A stretch of 64,000 bases of DNA from Nocardia crassostreae (lineage in GTDB: Bacteria > Actinomycetota > Actinomycetes > Mycobacteriales > Mycobacteriaceae). Made by a program: the position numbers and the translations under genes. The notes under the pieces are model-generated. The model was not told the origin of the DNA. It searched no databases and saw only the letters and a program-made list of their open reading frames with translations. Positions within the stretch are counted from its first letter, which is position 1, and every line of letters starts with the position of its first letter. Of the stretch, positions 32,825 to 40,983 are shown in pieces. The stretch is taken from the NCBI RefSeq assembly GCF_001613405.1, contig NZ_BDCH01000003.1, forward strand, positions 171,742-235,741. Reading direction: 5' to 3'.

Positions 32825-35197
32825 GTGCCGATCACACGAACGCTCGCGAGACTGGCCGGCAGCTGCGTCCTGGCCGCCGTCCTCCTCGCCGGGCTGCTGT
32901 TCCCACTCGCCGGCGGCTTCGGCTATATGTCGAACCGCGCCGCCGACGCCGTCGACAATGTCTCCGCCGAACTGGTGGAAGGCACGGTGCCGGCGGTATC
33001 GACCATGGTGGATACGAACGGCACGCCGTTCGCGTGGCTTTACGAGCAGCGCCGCTTCGAGGTCCCCAGCGAGAAGATCTCCAACGATATGAAGCTGGCC
33101 ATCGTCTCCGTCGAGGACCGGCGCTTCGCCGAGCACGGCGGCGTCGACTGGCAGGGCACCTTCCGCGCCTTCCTCACCAACACCACCGGTGGCGAAGTGC
33201 AGCAGGGCGGTTCGACCATCGACCAGCAGTACGTGAAGAACTATCTGCTGCTGGTGGTCGCCAAGACCGATGCCGAACGCCGCGCCGCCATCGAGACCAC
33301 GCCCGCCCGCAAAATCCGCGAGATCCGCATGGCGTTGACGCTGGAGAAGGAACTCACCAAGGACGAGATCCTCACCCGGTACCTGAACCTGGTGCCCTTC
33401 GGAAACTCCTCCTACGGCATCCAGGACGCCGCGCAGACCTACTTCGGCATCGACGCCAAGGATCTGAACATCGTGCAGTCGGCCATGCTCGCGGGCATGG
33501 TGCAGTCCAGCTCCAAGCTGAACCCCTACACCAACCCGCAGGGCGTGCTGGAGCGGCGGAACACGGTGCTGGACACGCTCATCCAGAACATTCCGAGCCG
33601 GGCCGAGGAATTCCGCAAGGCCAAGGCCGAGCCTCTGGGCGTGCTGGCCGAGCCCAAGGGGCTGCCGCGCGGCTGTATCGCCGCCCAGGACCGCGGGTTC
33701 TTCTGCGATTACGCGCTGCAGTATCTGGCCAATGCCGGGATCAGCCGCGATCAGATCGACAAGGGCGGGTACCTGATTCGCACCACGCTGGATCCGGCGG
33801 TGCAGGACTCGGTGAAGGCCTCGGTCGTCCAGAACGCCGATCCGAATCTGCCGGATATCGCGCAGGTCATGAATATCGTGGCGCCCGGGCAGGATTCGCA
33901 TCCGGTGCTGGCCATGGCGTCGAGCCGGACCTACGGTCTCAATGGCGACGCCAACGAAACGGTGCAGCCGCAGCCGTATTCCATGGTCGGCGATGGCGCG
34001 GGCTCGGTTTTCAAGATCTTCACCACGGCCGCGGCCATGGAGAAGGGGCTCGGCATCAGCGCACAGCTGGATGTGCCCGGGTCCTTCGCGGCCAAGGGCA
34101 TGGGTAATTCGGGCACCCCGGGCTGCCCGGCCGAGACCTACTGCGTGAAGAACGCCGGCGCCTACAAGTCGCCCATGTCGGTGACCGAGGCGCTGGCGAC
34201 CTCGCCGAACACCGCGTTCGTCAAGTTGATCCAGTCGGTGGGCGTCACCCCGACCGTGGATATGGCGGTGCGGCTGGGCATGCGGTCCTACACCCTGCCC
34301 GGCACCTCCGGGCACGGCAATCAGAGCCTGGCCGACATGATCAAGGACCAGAACCTGGGCTCGTTCACCCTCGGCCCGGTCGCGATCAATCCGCTGGAGC
34401 TGTCGAATGTGGCGGCCACCATCGCCTCCGGCGGCAAGTGGTGCCCACCCACCCCGATCCGGGAAGTGGTGGACCGCGGCGGGAAGACGGTGCCGCTCAC
34501 CCAGCAGGCCTGTGAACAGGTCGTCGAGCCCGGATTGGCCAATACCCTCGCCAATGCGCTGGGCAAGGACGATGTGAGCGGTACCGCGGCCGGCGCCGCT
34601 CGCGCGGTGGGCTGGAACGCGCCGCTGTCGGCCAAGACGGGAACCACCGAAAGCCACCGCTCCTCGGCCTTCCTGGCCTTCACCAACTCCTTCGCGGGTG
34701 CGGCCTACATCTACGGCGACAGCCCGACGCCGGGCGAGATCTGCTCGTTCCCGCTGCGGAACTGCGGCGCCGGCAACCTGTTCGGCGGTAACGAACCCGC
34801 GCGAACCTGGCTCGGGGCCATGAAGAACGTGCTCGACCGGTTCCCGCCCGCCGGATTGCCGCCGCTGGACGACAAGTACGTGCAGGGCGCGAACAATTCA
34901 CGCATCCCCGACGTCATCGGCATGACCCAGGCGGAGGCGACCTCCACCCTCATCGGCGCGGGCTTCCAGGTCTCCATCGCCTCGGCCCCTGGCGCCGCCA
35001 AGGGCACGGTCCTGAGCATCTCCCCGGACGGCTCGGCCATCCCGGGATCGGTCATCACCGTCTACATCAGCGACGGCACCCAGATCCCGCCACCCCAACC
35101 GGCCGCCCCGGCTTTGCCGACCCTGCCCGGACTACCGGGAATCCAGCTGCCGCCGATCCCGATTCCCATCCCGATTCCCATCCCGATTCCCCGGTAG
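32825..35197 (+). CDS. ponA2: Bifunctional penicillin-binding protein PonA2
   Basis: A 790-residue class A PBP that polymerises and cross-links peptidoglycan outside the membrane. One N-terminal helix is followed by the GT51 transglycosylase (catalytic Glu97 in VEDRRF, GGSTIDQQYVKN, LVPFGNSSYG). The transpeptidase has Ser394-V-F-Lys397 and KTG at 604-606. One PASTA domain starts near residue 693 (IPDVIGMTQAEA). The C-terminus is a Pro-rich tail ending in repeated Ile-Pro. The GTG at 32825 is chosen because it directly precedes the helix; the open frame further upstream covers the promoter. Confidence 0.95.
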   Translation: MPITRTLARLAGSCVLAAVLLAGLLFPLAGGFGYMSNRAADAVDNVSAELVEGTVPAVSTMVDTNGTPFAWLYEQRRFEVPSEKISNDMKLAIVSVEDRRFAEHGGVDWQGTFRAFLTNTTGGEVQQGGSTIDQQYVKNYLLLVVAKTDAERRAAIETTPARKIREIRMALTLEKELTKDEILTRYLNLVPFGNSSYGIQDAAQTYFGIDAKDLNIVQSAMLAGMVQSSSKLNPYTNPQGVLERRNTVLDTLIQNIPSRAEEFRKAKAEPLGVLAEPKGLPRGCIAAQDRGFFCDYALQYLANAGISRDQIDKGGYLIRTTLDPAVQDSVKASVVQNADPNLPDIAQVMNIVAPGQDSHPVLAMASSRTYGLNGDANETVQPQPYSMVGDGAGSVFKIFTTAAAMEKGLGISAQLDVPGSFAAKGMGNSGTPGCPAETYCVKNAGAYKSPMSVTEALATSPNTAFVKLIQSVGVTPTVDMAVRLGMRSYTLPGTSGHGNQSLADMIKDQNLGSFTLGPVAINPLELSNVAATIASGGKWCPPTPIREVVDRGGKTVPLTQQACEQVVEPGLANTLANALGKDDVSGTAAGAARAVGWNAPLSAKTGTTESHRSSAFLAFTNSFAGAAYIYGDSPTPGEICSFPLRNCGAGNLFGGNEPARTWLGAMKNVLDRFPPAGLPPLDDKYVQGANNSRIPDVIGMTQAEATSTLIGAGFQVSIASAPGAAKGTVLSISPDGSAIPGSVITVYISDGTQIPPPQPAAPALPTLPGLPGIQLPPIPIPIPIPIPIPR
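35156..35191 (+). repeat. Three 12-base tandem repeats coding for Ile-Pro
   Basis: ATCCCGATTCCC is repeated three times exactly (35156, 35168, 35180) and codes for the (IP)n end of PonA2. Such a repeat can change copy number by slippage. Confidence 0.85.
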
Positions 35198-35201
35198 GCC
35201 C

Positions 35202-35242
35202 AACTCTCGGGAAGCTCTCAGGGGCTTCGCCCCTGAAACCCC
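35202..35242 (+). repeat. Dispersed palindromic repeat, copy 2
   Basis: AACTCTCGGGAAG then CTCTCAGGGGCTTCGCCCC, starting five bases after the ponA2 stop. It is an inverted partner of the copy at 35393-35432. Confidence 0.8.
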
Positions 35243-35254
35243 TGACCAACGAAA

Positions 35255-35287
35255 GAGGCCCCCGCGTCCACTGGACGCGGGGGCCTC
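35255..35287. terminator. Terminator between ponA2 and the GatB/YqeY gene
   Basis: A perfect 15-base stem, GAGGCCCCCGCGTCC with its complement (35273-35287) around ACT. Confidence 0.8.
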
Positions 35288-35345
35288 TCGCTTCCCGCGA
35301 CTTCAAGGGCCCAGCCCCGTCGTCCCCGCGGCGTCGGACCACAGC

Positions 35346-35371
35346 CCCTGACAGCCCTGCGGCTGTCAGGG
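35346..35371. terminator. Second hairpin in the same intergenic stretch
   Basis: CCCTGACAGCC and GGCTGTCAGGG pair around CTGC. It follows the stop of the minus-strand GatB/YqeY gene and may terminate it. Confidence 0.6.
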
Positions 35372-35392
35372 CGAAGCTCCTGTCGTCCTTTT

Positions 35393-35432
35393 GGGGGGTT
35401 CGGGGGCGAAGCCCCTGAGAGTTCCGAGAGTT
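35393..35432 (-). repeat. Dispersed palindromic repeat, copy 3 (inverted)
   Basis: On the minus strand it reads AACTCTCGGAACTCTCAGGG and so on, the same element as at 11591 and 35202. It ends two bases from the stop codon of the GatB/YqeY gene. Confidence 0.8.
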
Positions 35433-35434
35433 GG

Positions 35435-35890
35435 TTACAGGCGGGCTTTGACGGCGGCGGAGATGCGGGAGCCGTCGGCGCGACCGGCGGCCAGGGCGGT
35501 GGCGATCTTCATGACCTGGCCCATCTGCTTCATGCCGGGGCGCTCACCGATCTGCTCGGCGATGGCGGTGTCGGCGATATCGGCGACCTCGGCCTCGGTG
35601 AGCGGGGTGGGCAGGTATTCGTCGATGACGGACTCTTCGGCGCGCTCGTTGGCGGCGAGTTCACCGCGACCGGCCTGCTCGTAGACGACGGCGGCCTCGT
35701 TGCGCTTCTTCGCTTCCTTGGCCAGCACGGCGATCACGTCGGCGTCGGTGAGCTCGCGCGCCTGGGCTCCGGCGACCTCGGCGTTCTGGATCGCGGCCAG
35801 CAGCATGCGCAGCGTTCCGAGGCGCAGCGCGTCCTTCGCCTTCATCGCAGCGGTCATGTCCGCATGCAGCTTCTCTTTGAGTTCCGACAT
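35435..35890 (-). CDS. GatB/YqeY domain protein
   Basis: A 151-residue YqeY-type protein, related to the tRNA-binding tail of GatB amidotransferase subunits. It starts MSELKEKLHADMTAAMKAKD and contains RLGTLRMLLAAIQNAEV and YLPTPLTEAEV, all typical. The ATG at 35890 gives the family length; 12 codons upstream in frame are unlikely. The biological role of the family is not settled. Confidence 0.93.
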   Translation of the reverse strand: MSELKEKLHADMTAAMKAKDALRLGTLRMLLAAIQNAEVAGAQARELTDADVIAVLAKEAKKRNEAAVVYEQAGRGELAANERAEESVIDEYLPTPLTEAEVADIADTAIAEQIGERPGMKQMGQVMKIATALAAGRADGSRISAAVKARL

Positions 35891-35972
35891 GCGGCCACGG
35901 TAGCGCCTACCGGTGTGGTGGCCCACCTCATTTAAAGCGGTGTTTCCGCCGCCGGTCGCCTATTCTGGGCAA

Positions 35973-36935
35973 ATGCCCGTTATCTCGACCTCCGCCCTCA
36001 GCCGTGCCGCACTGGGAGCCGCCGGGGCCGCGGTCGCCGGAATCGGTTACGCCTCGCTGATCGAGCGCAATGCGTTCATGCTGCGTGAGGCGACACTACC
36101 GGTGCTGGAACCGGGTAAACCTTCGCTACGAGTGCTGCACATCTCCGACTTGCACATGATGCCCGGTCAGCAGTTGAAGCAGGCGTGGCTGCGGGAGCTG
36201 GATCGGCTGGAACCGGATCTGGTGGTGAACACCGGCGACAATCTGTCGCATATGAAGGCGGTGCCTTCGGTGGTGCAGTCGCTGGGCGGGTTGCTCGGGC
36301 GTCCGGGTGTTTTCGTTTTCGGGTCCAACGATTATTTCGCGCCGGTGCCGAAGAATCCGCTGAAGTACTTCAACAAGGACCACAAGCGCGTTTTCGGTGA
36401 CCCATTGCCGTGGCAGGATCTGCGGGCCGCGTTCACCGAGCGGGGCTGGCTGGATCTCACCCATGTGCGCCGCGATATCGAGGTGTCCGGAGTGCGGATC
36501 TCGACGGCGGGCGTGGATGATCCGCATTTGCAGCGCGATCGCTACGACACCATCGCCGGATCGCCGAATCCGCTGGCGGACTTGAGCATCGGGCTCACCC
36601 ATTCGCCGGAGCCGCGGGTACTGGATCGGTTCGCCGAGGACGGGTACGACCTGGTGATGGCCGGTCACACCCATGGCGGGCAGCTGTGTCTTCCGTTCTA
36701 CGGCGCGCTGGTCACCAATTGCGGTATCGATCGGGCGCGGGTCAAGGGTGCGTCGAAGTGGGGCGCGCACACCCGGCTGCACGTCTCGGCCGGTGTCGGC
36801 ACCTCGCCGTGGGCGCCGTACCGGTTCTGCTGCCGCCCGGAGGCGACGCTGCTGACCCTGGTGGGCGCGCCGCCCAAGAAACCGGTTTCGGAGTCCGGTC
36901 GCGGACGAACCGTAACGGAGACTGTCGCGCGTTGA
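35973..36935 (+). CDS. Calcineurin-like metallophosphoesterase (Rv3683-like)
   Basis: A 320-residue phosphoesterase of the YkuE-like membrane-associated group. The metal motifs are HISDLHMMPG, NTGDNLSH, GSNDYF (in place of GNHD) and MAGHTHGGQL. A short hydrophobic N-terminus (LGAAGAAVAGIGYASL) could anchor it. The ATG at 35973 is used; the frame is open 20 codons more. It follows ponA2 in M. tuberculosis too, which hints at a role in envelope lipid or nucleotide turnover, but the substrate is unknown. Confidence 0.9.
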   Translation: MPVISTSALSRAALGAAGAAVAGIGYASLIERNAFMLREATLPVLEPGKPSLRVLHISDLHMMPGQQLKQAWLRELDRLEPDLVVNTGDNLSHMKAVPSVVQSLGGLLGRPGVFVFGSNDYFAPVPKNPLKYFNKDHKRVFGDPLPWQDLRAAFTERGWLDLTHVRRDIEVSGVRISTAGVDDPHLQRDRYDTIAGSPNPLADLSIGLTHSPEPRVLDRFAEDGYDLVMAGHTHGGQLCLPFYGALVTNCGIDRARVKGASKWGAHTRLHVSAGVGTSPWAPYRFCCRPEATLLTLVGAPPKKPVSESGRGRTVTETVAR

Positions 36936-36987
36936 GCGTTTGCCGCGATATACAACGCGGTATGTAGTCGTCAGTCAGGGGACAACC

Positions 36988-38076
36988 GTGACCAGTGGTA
37001 ACGATAAGGACGATCCGGGGCAGCGCGGTCCGGAGCCGGACTGGTGGCAGCAGGGCACTCCGGCACAGGATCCGAATTACGCTGGGCAGCAGTCGGATCC
37101 GACCTTGGTGGGGGGTTACACCTCGCCGCCGCCGACCGCGCCGATCACGGGTGGGCAGTATCCGCAGGATCCGCATCAGGGGCAGCCGTACACCGGGCCG
37201 CAGCCGTATCCCGGACAGTCGCCGTATCAATCGGGGCCGCAGCCGTATCAGTCAGGGCCGCAGCCCTATCCGGGGCAGCCGCAGCAGTTCGGGCAGCCGG
37301 GATATCCGCAGCCGTATCCGCCGCAGCAGTCGCCGGGTGGCGGCAAGGGCAAGATCTGGTTGTTCGCCGGTATCGGCGTGCTGGTGCTGGCGATCATCGG
37401 GGCGGTGACGGTGGCGCTGGTGAACCGGGATTCGAGTGAGCCTTCGGCGCAGTCGAATACGACGCCCTCACTGATCAGCGCGCTCACTCCCACCAAGACC
37501 TCCACCGGGCCGACGACCAAGACGACGACCACGCCCAAGACCACGGGTCCGGCCGCGGTGGTGCCTGGCTATCAGGTCGTCACGATCCCGGACAATGGTG
37601 CGGCGTACGACATTCCGAAGAATTGGACGGTCGACCGCACCGGTCAGAGCACCTTCGATTCCGGCGGGGATTCCATCCCGATCGCCGGGCTCGCACAGGA
37701 CGGCGTCGGTTACTGCCCGAATTATGTGCGCACCAACGTCTTTCTGACCCAGTCCACCGAGACCGATCCGACCAAGGCCGCGACGGATATCGGGGAGCGC
37801 ATGGGCCGTATCGGCTGGTCCCCCACCTCCCTGAACGCCTCCACCCCCGAACCCTTCAGCTCCACCGACAATGCCCTGCACGGCGTCTACGCCGAAACCA
37901 CCGGCACCTTCACCCCACCCGACCCGACCTGCGCCTCCACCTACGCCATCTACACCTTCGCCCTAGGCGGCGAATCCGGCGCCCTGGTCCTCACGATCGC
38001 CGCCGACACCGGCGTAGACCGCGCCGTAAACCGCGGCCTGGCCCGCCGCCTCCTAGCCACATTCCGCCTAATTTAG
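36988..38076 (+). CDS. Single-pass membrane protein with Pro/Gln/Tyr-rich cytoplasmic tail
   Basis: A 362-residue protein in three parts. An N-terminal low-complexity cytoplasmic part holds repeated PYQSGPQPY and PYPGQ blocks (about residues 60-125). One helix follows (IWLFAGIGVLVLAIIGAVTVAL). A Thr/Lys-rich linker then leads to an extracytoplasmic domain with several Cys-containing segments (VGYCPNYVRTN, DPTCASTYAIY). The GTG at 36988 has AGGGGA six bases upstream; the frame runs back to 36940 from a TTG. The domain resembles exported DUF-type proteins of mycolata; the family is not certain. Confidence 0.8.
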   Translation: MTSGNDKDDPGQRGPEPDWWQQGTPAQDPNYAGQQSDPTLVGGYTSPPPTAPITGGQYPQDPHQGQPYTGPQPYPGQSPYQSGPQPYQSGPQPYPGQPQQFGQPGYPQPYPPQQSPGGGKGKIWLFAGIGVLVLAIIGAVTVALVNRDSSEPSAQSNTTPSLISALTPTKTSTGPTTKTTTTPKTTGPAAVVPGYQVVTIPDNGAAYDIPKNWTVDRTGQSTFDSGGDSIPIAGLAQDGVGYCPNYVRTNVFLTQSTETDPTKAATDIGERMGRIGWSPTSLNASTPEPFSSTDNALHGVYAETTGTFTPPDPTCASTYAIYTFALGGESGALVLTIAADTGVDRAVNRGLARRLLATFRLI

Positions 38077-38140
38077 CCACCTGACCAGCCGATTTAACGA
38101 CCACACCGGCCATGCGCTAAGCTACTGCAGGTTCACTTCA

Positions 38141-38215
<75 letters not shown>

Positions 38216-38236
38216 GTGTTGGTTGAGACACAGTAG

Positions 38237-38269
38237 AAGGGCCCTGACCACCAGCTGGTCAGGGCCCTT
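38237..38269 (+). terminator. Terminator of tRNA-Pro
   Basis: Perfect 14-base stem AAGGGCCCTGACCA with TGGTCAGGGCCCTT, followed by CCTCGTTCTCC. It lies 22 bases after the tRNA. Confidence 0.85.
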
Positions 38270-38378
38270 CCTCGTTCTCCTCACCCCAACCGCTCTTCTT
38301 GCGGCATAGACGGACTCGAGGTGACGGCTGTTGCCGGTGCCACCTCTTATCCGTATGCGGTGATCAGGAAGGTGCGGG

Positions 38379-39977
38379 TTAGCCCAGGTGCAGGCGCTTC
38401 ATGAGGCGGAGGGTGATGAGGGTGGATTTCAGTTGCTTTTCGTAGGGCATGTTCGAGCGGGCGGCCATGATTTGTTTTTTCTGAACGCCGATATTGATGG
38501 TGTCGGTGTATTTGAGGAGGCCTGCGGCGCCGTGGCGGGTGCCTACGCCGGATTGTTTGATGCCGCCGGAGGGGGTGCCTTTGGCGGCGTAGGTGGTGAC
38601 GAAGCCGTCGTTGATGTTGACGGCGCCTGCTTCGATCTTGGCGGCAATTCTGGTGGCGCGGTCCAGGTTTCCGCTCCAGACGCTGGCATTCAGGCCGTAG
38701 GTGGTGGCGTTCGCCAGGCGGATGGCCTCTTCCTCGGTGGAGAACTTGTAGATGGATACGACGGGGCCGAAGGTTTCGAGGGTGGCGTGGGCCATGTCCA
38801 GGGTCACGTCGGTCAGGACCGTCGGCTCGTAGAAGGCGGGGCCGAGGTCGGGGCGGGGCTTGCCGCCGGTGAGGACCTTCGCGCCCTTGTCGCGGGCCTC
38901 GTCGACGTGGGAGGCGACGCGCTGCATGTGATCGACCGAGACGAGGGAGCCGAACTCGGGATCGAAGGTGTAGGAGGCGCCCGCCTTCGAGCCCAAATCC
39001 TCTGCGGCGGCGACGAATCGGCGGACGAACTCGTCGAAGACGCGGTCCTGGACGTAGATGCGTTCGATGTGCATGCACGCCTGGCCGGTATTGCCGTAGA
39101 CGGCGAAGGTGGCCGAGGGAATGGCCTCGTCGAGGTTGGTGTCGTCCAGGACGATCATGGGGTTCTTGCCGCCGAGTTCCAGGGAGCAGCCGATGAGGTT
39201 GCGGCCCGCTTGCTCGCCGATCACGCGGCCGGTGGCGGTGGAGCCGGTGAACATGACGAAGTCGACATTGTCGATGAAGGTCGGGCCGACATTCGGACCG
39301 CCGCCGCAGACCACCTGGATCAGCCCGCGCGGCAGGCCCGCCTTGTGCAGCAGTTCGATGCCGTAGAGCGTGCACAGCGCGGTCTTGTTGTCCGGCTTCA
39401 TGACAACGCCATTGCCCGCGATGAGCGCGGGGGTGGAATCGGACACGGAGATGGCGAAGGGGAAGTTCCACGGCGCGATGACCGCGACCACGCCCTTGGG
39501 CCGGTGCTCCTCGGTGGAGCTGGTGATGACCGGCATGGGTCCGCTGCGCTTCTTGGACTTCAGCGTCTTCTCGGCCGTCTTGAGGTAGTGCGCGATCACC
39601 ATGGGGGTGTCGCAGGCTTCCTCGATGGCCATGCGCCGGGTCTTGCCGCAGCCGATCTGAATGAGGTCGGCAATGGTCTCGATCTCGGAGAGAATCAGCT
39701 CGTGCGCCCGCTCGAAGACCTCGAGCCGCTGCCTGAGTGGCCGGGCCGCCCACTCCTTCTGGGCGGCGCGCGAGATCTCGACCGCGGATCGCACATCCTC
39801 GGGCGAGGATTGCGGCAACTGCCCGACGATATCGCCGGTGTAGACCTCGATCATGTCGTACGGTTCGCGGGTCTCGCCCGCCGTGCCCGCGGTCACCATG
39901 GCGGTGAGCCGGTTGACGAGGGATTCCGTAATGCGCGGGGGCAGCTTCGCCCGCGAGCCGCTCTGCGTTGTGCTCAT
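38379..39977 (-). CDS. gabD2: Succinate-semialdehyde dehydrogenase (GabD2-like)
   Basis: A 532-residue NAD(P)-dependent aldehyde dehydrogenase. The cofactor site has VIAPWNFPF and FTGSTATGR, the catalytic Glu is in CSLELGGKNP, and the catalytic Cys in YGNTGQACMHIERI. The C-terminal extension beyond IKQSGVGTRHG, with KKQIMAARSNMPYEKQLK, is typical of the mycobacterial GabD2 group. It probably oxidises succinic semialdehyde. Divergent from an enoyl-CoA hydratase gene with a KstR-like site between them. Confidence 0.88.
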   Translation of the reverse strand: MSTTQSGSRAKLPPRITESLVNRLTAMVTAGTAGETREPYDMIEVYTGDIVGQLPQSSPEDVRSAVEISRAAQKEWAARPLRQRLEVFERAHELILSEIETIADLIQIGCGKTRRMAIEEACDTPMVIAHYLKTAEKTLKSKKRSGPMPVITSSTEEHRPKGVVAVIAPWNFPFAISVSDSTPALIAGNGVVMKPDNKTALCTLYGIELLHKAGLPRGLIQVVCGGGPNVGPTFIDNVDFVMFTGSTATGRVIGEQAGRNLIGCSLELGGKNPMIVLDDTNLDEAIPSATFAVYGNTGQACMHIERIYVQDRVFDEFVRRFVAAAEDLGSKAGASYTFDPEFGSLVSVDHMQRVASHVDEARDKGAKVLTGGKPRPDLGPAFYEPTVLTDVTLDMAHATLETFGPVVSIYKFSTEEEAIRLANATTYGLNASVWSGNLDRATRIAAKIEAGAVNINDGFVTTYAAKGTPSGGIKQSGVGTRHGAAGLLKYTDTINIGVQKKQIMAARSNMPYEKQLKSTLITLRLMKRLHLG

Positions 39978-40029
39978 GGTGCTCTCTCCATTACTTGCCG
40001 CCCGTGAAGGCGGTCACCATGATCCAAAC

Positions 40030-40043
40030 TAGAACACGTTATT
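40030..40043. promoter_or_regulatory. KstR-like palindrome
   Basis: TAGAACACGTTATT fits the KstR consensus TnnAACnnGTTnnA except for the last base. It is 52 bases upstream of the dehydrogenase gene and 72 before the hydratase. Similar sites lie at 47615 and 53489. Confidence 0.45.
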
Positions 40044-40115
40044 GTTCAGTACAACGGCGCGAGGTAGTTTCATCCCGGAATCGACGGTTGGATCCTGCGG
40101 AAAGAAAGGTCGGCG

Positions 40116-40937
40116 ATGACCACAGCCACTGCTGAAACGAGTAGCAACACCGAGCCGCACGCTCTGGTGGAGAAGCGGGGCGGGACGCTCATCGTCACCA
40201 TGAACCGGCCGAACGCCAAGAACGCGCTCACCGGCGAGATGCTGGCGATCATGACCGAGGCGTGGGAGCGGGTGGACAGCGATCCGGAGATCCGGTGCTG
40301 CATCCTCACCGGCGCGGGCGGGGCGTTCTGCGCGGGCGCGGATCTGAAGAATATGGCGAAGTCCAACCCCGGCGACAATATGACCAGCGGCAGCTCGTTC
40401 GATCCGACGCGGATGCCCGGACTGCTCAAGGGATATCGGCTGTCCAAGCCGCTCATCGCGGCCGTGGAAGGCCCGGCCATTGCCGGTGGGACCGAGATTC
40501 TCCAGGGCACCGATATCCGGATCGCCGGGGAGAGCGCCAAATTCGGTGTGTCCGAAGCGAAGTGGAGCCTGTTCCCGATGGGCGGGTCGGCGGTGCGGTT
40601 GCCGCGGCAGATTCCGTACACCGTGGCCGCGGAGCTGCTGCTCACCGGACGGCACATCACCGCGGCCGAGGCGCTGAAGTTCGGGCTCATCGGGCATGTG
40701 GTGCCGGACGGGACCGCGCTCGACAAGGCCCTCGAGATCGCCGAGCTGATCAACAACAACGGTCCGCTCGCCGTGCAGGCGATCCTGAAGGTCATGCGCG
40801 ATACCGAGGGCATGCACGAAGAGGAAGCCTTCAAGATCGACGCCAAGGTCGGCCTGCCGGTCTTCCGCAGCGAGGACGCGAAGGAGGGCCCGCGCGCCTT
40901 CGCCGAGAAGCGGAAGCCGAACTTCCAGGGCAAGTAA
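40116..40937 (+). CDS. Enoyl-CoA hydratase/isomerase (crotonase family)
   Basis: A 273-residue crotonase. The oxyanion pocket is [15 protein letters not shown] and the second is [19 protein letters not shown]. Of the two Glu of classical hydratases, the region [14 protein letters not shown] keeps one Glu. A Lys/Arg-rich C-terminus ([10 protein letters not shown]) is common to EchA-type proteins of actinobacterial lipid and steroid degradation. It acts on a 2-enoyl-CoA. Probably a single-gene transcript ending in the hairpin at 40947. Confidence 0.9.
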   Translation: MTTATAETSSNTEPHALVEKRGGTLIVTMNRPNAKNALTGEMLAIMTEAWERVDSDPEIRCCILTGAGGAFCAGADLKNMAKSNPGDNMTSGSSFDPTRMPGLLKGYRLSKPLIAAVEGPAIAGGTEILQGTDIRIAGESAKFGVSEAKWSLFPMGGSAVRLPRQIPYTVAAELLLTGRHITAAEALKFGLIGHVVPDGTALDKALEIAELINNNGPLAVQAILKVMRDTEGMHEEEAFKIDAKVGLPVFRSEDAKEGPRAFAEKRKPNFQGK

Positions 40938-40946
40938 AACTTTCGG

Positions 40947-40980
40947 GGATCCGGCCGCAATTCGCATCACGGCCGGATCC
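40947..40980. terminator. Bidirectional terminator
   Basis: GGATCCGGCCG (40947-40957) pairs with CGGCCGGATCC (40970-40980) between convergent genes. Confidence 0.75.
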
Positions 40981-40983
40981 TCG

